Shown here: positions 33,388 to 37,890 of the stretch, piece after piece
How positions within the stretch are numbered: position 1 is the stretch's first letter
Layout of the letters: each line of letters opens with the position of its first letter
NCBI GenBank assembly: GCA_015493745.1
Contig: WGCN01000147.1
Span: 1 to 37,890, forward strand
Origin: Calditrichales bacterium
GTDB lineage: Bacteria > Calditrichota > Calditrichia > Calditrichales > J004
DNA length: 37,890 bases
Direction of reading: 5' to 3'
The notes under the pieces: model-generated
What the model was told of the DNA's origin: nothing
What the model saw: the letters and a program-made list of their open reading frames with translations, nothing else
Database searches by the model: none
Translations under genes and position numbers: made by a program

Positions 33388-33804
33388 ATGAAAAACAGGC
33401 AGAAGGACTTTGACGCCCTTAGTGAGGTTTTTGATGACATCATATTGGGCCGGGGGATCAAGCGGACGGTTCATGAACTGCGCTATGAAGGCCGGGATTA
33501 CCGGCAACTGTTCCTGCGGCGGCTGGAGGCCAACGGATTCCGGGAAAGGGCTTTGCGGGATGTTGCCGTGGAAACCGGCTGGCGTATTCCCGGCTTTTGG
33601 CTGGACGGAGAGGGGCGGGCCTGGTTTGGCCATCTCTTTTGGGAGATTTTTTCCGAAAGCCGGAAAAGAAAGATTTGGGGATCGGTAAAGCGCAACGGTA
33701 AAGGGGACTGGCAGATCATCCTGCCGGGAAACAGTGGGCAAAAAGTGTTTCTCAATCCCGGCCTGAAGCAGGAGGTGGATATCTATCATCTGACGGGAAT
33801 ATAG
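33388..33804 (+). CDS. Small protein of unknown function
   Basis: A 138-residue soluble protein with no signal peptide or membrane segment, rich in R, G, E and W. I do not recognise the family. It starts with a helical segment (about 1-50), continues with W-R-I-P-G-F-W-L-D-G-E-G-R and W-F-G-H-L-F-W-E-I-F, and ends in what look like short beta-strands. The ATG follows a G-G-G-G-A ribosome site. The codon use is like that of its neighbours, and the frame is open over its full length, so it is probably real. It is divergent from the hemX-like gene, with 68 bases between, and convergent with the Usp gene, with a terminator hairpin between. Nothing in sequence ties it to either neighbour. Confidence 0.65.
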   Translation: MKNRQKDFDALSEVFDDIILGRGIKRTVHELRYEGRDYRQLFLRRLEANGFRERALRDVAVETGWRIPGFWLDGEGRAWFGHLFWEIFSESRKRKIWGSVKRNGKGDWQIILPGNSGQKVFLNPGLKQEVDIYHLTGI

Positions 33805-33815
33805 GCCGCGGCATG

Positions 33816-33879
33816 AAAAAAGCGCCCGGGCAACACATTAATCCCCGCATCACTATTAATGTGAACATCCCGGACGCTT
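33816..33879 (-). terminator. Terminator of the universal stress protein gene
   Basis: A long imperfect hairpin: AAGCG with CGCTT, CCGGG with CCCGG, then CACATTAAT with ATTAATGTG (9 perfect pairs), separated by a C/A mismatch and a small internal loop. On the minus strand it ends in a run of six T (33821-33816). It begins 10 bases after the Usp stop. The plus side lacks a T-run, so it mainly serves the minus gene. Confidence 0.85.
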
Positions 33880-33888
33880 AAAAGATAC

Positions 33889-34779
33889 TTATTTTTTGTC
33901 TTCGCGTCCCACGGTTAAAACGGGGCAGCCGGCCATGCGCACCACCCTCTCGGTTGTGGAACCGATCAACAGATGATCCAGACCGGTATAGCCATGCGTG
34001 GCCATGACGATCAGATCCGTGTCATGTTCCCCGGCGAAATCGGCGATGGTTGGCGCCGACGGGCCTTCGATGATATGGTATTCGGATTCGATATCCGGTG
34101 AGTGGCAAAACTCCTTCAGCTTGTCTTTGCTGATTTGTTTCAATTCCGGATTGAGAATAAAGATAGACTCGATACCGATCACCTGAAACGAGGGATGCAA
34201 CTGTTGTTCTATGGTGTGCAGATAGTCGATCTTCGCGCCATGTTCACGGGCCAGTACCTGGGCCATCTCCACCCCTTTTTTGCTGTTATCGGAAAAGTCT
34301 ACCGGAGCCAGGATGCGGCGGATATTAAGGCTTTCCGGCGGTGTATGAAAAGTGACGACCGGTATGGGGGACAGGCGTACCACTTTCTCGGTCACACTGC
34401 CATAGATCAGGTTCTTCAAACCGCTTTTCCCATGGGTATTCATGATGATCAGATCATGGGGTTCTTCCTCGATATATTCCAGAATGGCATTGGCTGCCGA
34501 TACATTGCGCCGGAATACGCTCTTTAGCGGTATATCCTTGTTGTTTGTCCTGCTGTTATGCCGCTCCATTTTGGCGATGGCTTCATCTTCCCGGCTTTTA
34601 ATCAGCAGTTCCAGTTGATGCAAATGTACCTCCTCATTGACATCCGCTTCATACATCACAATAACGTGAAAAAGGGTCACCTCGGCCTGGTATTTTTTCG
34701 CCCAGTCCAGGGCATAACGGGTAGTGGCTTCCGAGAAGGAACTGAAGTCTACCGGAACAAGTATTTTTTTAGGTTTCAT
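33889..34779 (-). CDS. Tandem-domain universal stress protein
   Basis: A 296-residue cytoplasmic protein with two UspA domains (about 1-146 and 153-291). Both have the ATP-binding pattern: G117-K-S-G120 with G127-S, and G263-Y-T-G266 with G273-S. This indicates nucleotide-binding Usp subunits. Such proteins help survival under energy or redox stress. The ATG at 34777-34779 is chosen because it directly follows AAAAGGAGGAG (34787-34797) and opens the domain as M-K-P-K-K-I-L-V-P-V-D. A frame 19 codons longer (to 34836) has no ribosome site and adds non-domain residues. It is monocistronic, with its own near-consensus promoter and terminator. Confidence 0.92.
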   Translation of the reverse strand: MKPKKILVPVDFSSFSEATTRYALDWAKKYQAEVTLFHVIVMYEADVNEEVHLHQLELLIKSREDEAIAKMERHNSRTNNKDIPLKSVFRRNVSAANAILEYIEEEPHDLIIMNTHGKSGLKNLIYGSVTEKVVRLSPIPVVTFHTPPESLNIRRILAPVDFSDNSKKGVEMAQVLAREHGAKIDYLHTIEQQLHPSFQVIGIESIFILNPELKQISKDKLKEFCHSPDIESEYHIIEGPSAPTIADFAGEHDTDLIVMATHGYTGLDHLLIGSTTERVVRMAGCPVLTVGREDKK

Positions 34780-34786
34780 GTCACCG

Positions 34787-34797
34787 CTCCTCCTTTT
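34787..34797 (-). promoter_or_regulatory. Ribosome site fixing the Usp start
   Basis: AAAAGGAGGAG on the minus strand, 7 bases before ATG 34779. It decides this start over a longer in-frame one at 34836. Confidence 0.85.
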
Positions 34798-34866
34798 AAC
34801 GTTATGATCATTATATCCGAACCGGAGCTGAAACAAAGTCCTTTGCGGAATGGATTTTTATATAAA

Positions 34867-34895
34867 ATAATACTGAATGGATCGTTTAATGTCAA
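34867..34895 (-). promoter_or_regulatory. Near-consensus sigma-70 promoter of the Usp gene
   Basis: On the minus strand TTGACA (34890-34895, perfect) and TATTAT (34867-34872, 5 of 6) are exactly 17 bases apart. Transcription from near 34860 gives an 80-base leader to the ATG at 34779. This is the strongest sigma-70 match in the window and suggests high expression. Confidence 0.8.
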
Positions 34896-34969
34896 ATTAT
34901 TAAGTTGTTGGAGTCTTAATAAAATATCCCTAATTTATGATTTTCCTTTTAATCCGCTCAGGAGGCCGC

Positions 34970-37447
34970 ATGCGCACATCCATCTTTTTTCGTAACATGG
35001 CTATCTTTTTGTTTTTTTTAATTTTATCTTCAAAGGCAGAAAGAGGGAATCCCGTGAATATATTACCCGTGCCGCAAATCGTGGAATCCGGGGAGCAAAG
35101 CTTTTCCCGGCCCGGACAGATCGTTCTCTATGCGGAAGAGGCTTTAAAAAATGAAGCCCTGCGCTTAAAGACGGTGTGGGAGAGCGAGTTCAGGCTTAAG
35201 GTTATTTCCGGTGATAAAAAAGCGGCCAATATATGGCTGGTTGCCCCGGATAACAGTCCGGCCGCCCAAAAGATCCGTACGCGCGAAGAGGCTTATGTTT
35301 TGCGCATCGGGAAAGAAAAAACCGTAATAATGGCTACGGATGCCGCCGGTATTTTTTACGGTCTGCAAAGTCTGTTGCAGGTTTGGCGCGCTTCGCGGCG
35401 CCTGCCGGAGCTAACGCTCATCGACTGGCCGGATATGAAGATGCGCGGTATCACCGATGATATCAGCCGCGGCCAGGTTTCCACCCCGGAAAATGTAAGG
35501 AAAATCATCCGCTTTCTGGCCTCCATGAAGATGAATGTGTACATGCCCTATCTGGAAGACCTCTTTCCCTTTAGCAGCTATCCCGATATCGGCCGGGAAC
35601 GCGGCCTGTACAGCGTGCAACAATGGCGGGAGCTGCAAGCCTATGCGGACTCCTTTCATGTACAGATCATTCCCATCTTTCAAACCCTGGGACATTATGA
35701 GAATCTGCTGATTCAAGACAAATACCGTTCCCTGGCGGAATACCCCGGCGGTGCTTCGCTGCAGGTAAATAATGAAGCCACTTACGCTTTTCTGGAAAAG
35801 GTGATCGATGAAATCGTCCCTGTTTTTAAAAGCGTCTACTTCCACATCGGCGCGGATGAGTCCTGGGATGTGGGCAAGCACGCCACGGCGGCGCTTACCC
35901 GGCGCAACGGCCTGGGCAGCGTGCATGCCGCGCATTACCGCCGTGTTTATGATATGCTGAAAAAGCACGGCAAAAAAGTGATGATGTATGGCGATATCAT
36001 CCTGAAGCATCCCGAGATATTGACGGAAATCCCCGATGATATCATCATGTTTGACTGGCACTACTATCCGCGCCAGGAATATCCCTCGGTGGAGCTGTTC
36101 CGCAAGGCCGGGCGCGCCTTTATCGTTTCGCCGGGCATTCATAACTGGCGGCGCTTTTTCCCCAACATCACCGACGCCCTGGCCAATATACGCACCCTGA
36201 CCCTTCAGGGATATAAAAACGGCGCCCTGGGCAGCATCACTTCCAACTGGGGCGATTACGGCGGCATGAATCTGCGCGAGCTCAACTACTATGGCAACGC
36301 CTTTTCCGGGGCGGTGAGCTGGAATGTGCGCCAAACCGGCGAGGCGGATTTTAACCGGCACTTTTTCGATTTTTTCCTCGGCGGCAACGGGCCGCTCTAT
36401 GGCGCGGTCTATGCCCTGTTGAATGATATGTCCGATCGGGCCGAATGGCTGAGCATGGTCAGTCAGCCTTTTTACCCGTTGGCCGGGGATAAGATAAACG
36501 AACTGCGCCGGGCCTCGGCCCTGCCGCGCCAGGCGGAGGATGTGCTGGCCCTGCTGAAAAAGGCCCGGCCCCCGCGTAACGGCGACCACGTGGCCTATCT
36601 CGACTTTTCCGCCCGTCTGTATCGCTGGTATGGGCGCCTGGCTCGTTTAAAACTGGATATGTATGACTACGGACGGGACAAGGATTTTATTTTGCCCGTA
36701 AGCGCGCTTTATTCCCCGGAGGAACTGAGCGCAAGGGCCAGGGCCCTGGCCGCCGAGGTTGAGGCGCTTAGCGGGGAATATGCCGTTTTATGGAAAAAAA
36801 CAAATTTACCGCACAATTTACAGCGCATGACCGCTTTGTGGGAACGGGTAGTCGTGAATCTGCGGGTCAAAGCCGACGAACTGCAAAAAGGGGACGCTTC
36901 CTTTAACGGCCAGCTGACAACTCCCTTTATCGGTCTGCCTACCGATGATCCCAAACAGGCCGTGCCCGTGCTTTATCTGCGAAAAACCTTTATGACGGAC
37001 AATCGCGCGGATGAGGCGCGGATTCAACTGATTTCCGGTTCCCATGCCCGGCTTTATGTGAATGGCCGTTTTGTGGGAGAGGTGTTCGCCCGTAAAACCC
37101 TTTCGGCCCTGGTGGAAAACGAACGCGTCAAAGAGTGGGATATCAGCAGTCTTTTAAAATCCGGACGGAACGTCATTGCCCTGGAAGTACGTAATTATAC
37201 CGGTAAGAGGGCCATGGCCAATGTGCTGCTGTCCGCCCGTGAGGGTAAACAGTGGCAAAACCTTGTCGCTACCGACCGTTATTGGCTGGCGGCCGGCAAG
37301 AAAGAACCGGGTTGGGAGAAGGGGGATTTTGATGACAGCGCCTGGCTGAATGCCGTTATTGAAAACCCGGGCTGGCTGATCAGCAAACCCCGGCCAGCCT
37401 ATGATTTACCCAGCCGCATAGAATTTTTTAGCGGCTACGGCCACTAA
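34970..37447 (+). CDS. Secreted GH20-family beta-N-acetylhexosaminidase-like enzyme with C-terminal beta-sandwich
   Basis: The 825-residue product starts at ATG 34970, which has AGGAGG (34960-34965) just before it; an in-frame ATG at 34937 has none. A signal peptide (about 1-23) precedes the small GH20 N-terminal alpha/beta domain (about 30-150) and a TIM barrel starting W-P-D-M-K-M-R-G. The catalytic pair is D296-E297 in H-I-G-A-D-E-S, the substrate-assisted GH20 signature. A helical region (about 455-640) and a galactose-binding-like beta-sandwich (about 655-815) follow. There is no T9SS sorting domain, unlike the glycosidase at 352-1989, so it is probably periplasmic. It removes terminal N-acetylhexosamine from glycans; the exact substrate is unknown. 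A terminator follows. Confidence 0.85.
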   Translation: MRTSIFFRNMAIFLFFLILSSKAERGNPVNILPVPQIVESGEQSFSRPGQIVLYAEEALKNEALRLKTVWESEFRLKVISGDKKAANIWLVAPDNSPAAQKIRTREEAYVLRIGKEKTVIMATDAAGIFYGLQSLLQVWRASRRLPELTLIDWPDMKMRGITDDISRGQVSTPENVRKIIRFLASMKMNVYMPYLEDLFPFSSYPDIGRERGLYSVQQWRELQAYADSFHVQIIPIFQTLGHYENLLIQDKYRSLAEYPGGASLQVNNEATYAFLEKVIDEIVPVFKSVYFHIGADESWDVGKHATAALTRRNGLGSVHAAHYRRVYDMLKKHGKKVMMYGDIILKHPEILTEIPDDIIMFDWHYYPRQEYPSVELFRKAGRAFIVSPGIHNWRRFFPNITDALANIRTLTLQGYKNGALGSITSNWGDYGGMNLRELNYYGNAFSGAVSWNVRQTGEADFNRHFFDFFLGGNGPLYGAVYALLNDMSDRAEWLSMVSQPFYPLAGDKINELRRASALPRQAEDVLALLKKARPPRNGDHVAYLDFSARLYRWYGRLARLKLDMYDYGRDKDFILPVSALYSPEELSARARALAAEVEALSGEYAVLWKKTNLPHNLQRMTALWERVVVNLRVKADELQKGDASFNGQLTTPFIGLPTDDPKQAVPVLYLRKTFMTDNRADEARIQLISGSHARLYVNGRFVGEVFARKTLSALVENERVKEWDISSLLKSGRNVIALEVRNYTGKRAMANVLLSAREGKQWQNLVATDRYWLAAGKKEPGWEKGDFDDSAWLNAVIENPGWLISKPRPAYDLPSRIEFFSGYGH

Positions 37448-37469
37448 AACCACCGCCTGCCGCTTTCGG

Positions 37470-37497
37470 CCCGCGCCCCGCGCGCGGGTACTTTTTT
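37470..37497 (+). terminator. Rho-independent terminator after the GH20 gene
   Basis: CCCGCGC (37470-37476) pairs with GCGCGGG (37482-37488) around a 5-base loop, followed by TAC and six T (37492-37497). It lies 22 bases after the stop. Confidence 0.85.
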
Positions 37498-37559
37498 GCC
37501 CTTGATCTTTTACGGCCAAACGTATAGTTTGTTGACCTTTCCTAACCGGAGGTTACAAT

Positions 37560-37890
37560 ATGCGTCTTTTTTTTATGGCCGTTCTTATCCTGTTGACCGT
37601 CGCCTGCAACGGGGACAGCTCCCGGATCACCGTAAAAGGCCGCCTGCACGCCGCGGACGGGCAACCCCTGAAGATGGCTCATGTACGGGTTACAACGCCC
37701 GGCGCCATTTATGACCGCGCTGCGGGAGCGCCGGTAAACGACGACGGCCGCTTTGAACTGAAGGTGCCCTATCAGGCCACCTTGATGGTACGCGCTTCGG
37801 CGGTGGATCATGAACCCCTGTTCTTTCCGCTGATCCCTAAAAAGGAGGGCGATACCATCGATCTGGATATATATCTGACTCCCTACGGGC
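37560..37890 (+). CDS. Lipoprotein with carboxypeptidase-regulatory-like domain (partial, 3' end outside the window)
   Basis: 110 codons are visible from ATG 37560, which follows GGAGG (37548-37552). The N-terminus is a lipoprotein signal ending L-L-T-V-A-C with C16 as the lipidated residue. The rest resembles a carboxypeptidase-regulatory-like beta-sandwich: I-T-V-K-G-R-L, then D-G-Q-P-L-K-M-A-H-V-R-V, then D-D-G-R-F-E-L-K-V-P. Such domains occur in envelope proteins of the FCB group, often before a barrel, a peptidase or a substrate-binding domain. What follows is not in the window, so function is unknown. It is separated from the GH20 gene by a terminator, so it starts a new unit. Confidence 0.75.
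   Translation, partial: MRLFFMAVLILLTVACNGDSSRITVKGRLHAADGQPLKMAHVRVTTPGAIYDRAAGAPVNDDGRFELKVPYQATLMVRASAVDHEPLFFPLIPKKEGDTIDLDIYLTPYG

Noticed and set aside
35411-36589. A 392-codon open frame antisense to the GH20 gene
   Set aside because: It lies wholly inside a strongly supported gene, has no domain and no ribosome site, and is explained by GC-rich codon use of the real gene.

Overview
This window reads as a respiratory and regulatory chromosomal segment of a Gram-negative bacterium from the FCB group. The features pointing there are C-terminal type IX secretion (T9SS) sorting domains on two surface proteins, a cbb3 oxidase with CcoN fused to CcoO and a one-heme CcoP, and TTG/GTG starts mixed with AGGAGG ribosome sites. 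A Calditrichota- or Ignavibacteria-like organism fits best, but this is inference; no rRNA or other taxonomic marker is present. I saw no tRNA, rRNA, CRISPR, insertion sequence or phage gene.

Layout. (a) 1-1989, plus strand: the end of a T9SS cargo protein, an intrinsic terminator, then a secreted clan-A glycoside hydrolase with its own T9SS domain. (b) 10550 to 2054, minus strand: one eight-gene periplasmic nitrate reductase operon: ferredoxin-type Fe-S protein, NrfD-type membrane subunit, membrane-tethered cytochrome c, then napA-napG-napH-napB-napD. There is no napC, so quinol electrons probably enter through NapGH and/or the NrfCD-like module. (c) 13001 to 10911, minus strand: an atypical receiver protein lacking its phospho-aspartate, then a membrane-anchored M1 metallopeptidase. 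(d) 13502-21715, plus strand: the cbb3 oxidase cluster ccoI-ccoS-ccoNO-ccoQ-ccoP-ccoG-ccoH plus a SafE/DsbD-like membrane protein. (e) 32423 to 21696, minus strand: a regulatory block with a sigma-54 activator, two tandem paralogous PAS-PAS-GAF hybrid histidine kinases, and a PAS kinase / NtrC-type regulator pair. A CcsA/HemX-like membrane protein lies directly upstream of the first activator. (f) 33388-37890: a small unknown protein, a tandem-UspA stress protein with a near-consensus sigma-70 promoter, a secreted GH20 enzyme and a partial lipoprotein.

How it works together. The window pairs a nitrate-reducing chain with a high-affinity oxygen-reducing chain, separated and followed by sensors that are all predicted to be cytoplasmic. 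Candidate -24/-12 promoters (TGGCAC type) lie upstream of the cco operon, upstream of the atypical receiver gene and in the 30.4 kb intergenic region. This suggests that sigma-54 activators in block (e) control parts of the window.

Most unusual part. The activator at 30558-32423 carries, in place of a normal sensor domain, about 300 residues that I align by eye with glutamyl-tRNA reductase (HemA), without its catalytic cysteine. It sits where hemA would normally follow hemX. Immediately downstream are two TTTCA-N3-TGAAA palindromes, a TGGCACG-N4-TTGT promoter about 110 bp away and a strong intrinsic terminator. Together they predict a sigma-54-dependent small RNA of about 82 nt. This hemX / HemA-like activator / sRNA island is the best candidate for an undescribed system here.
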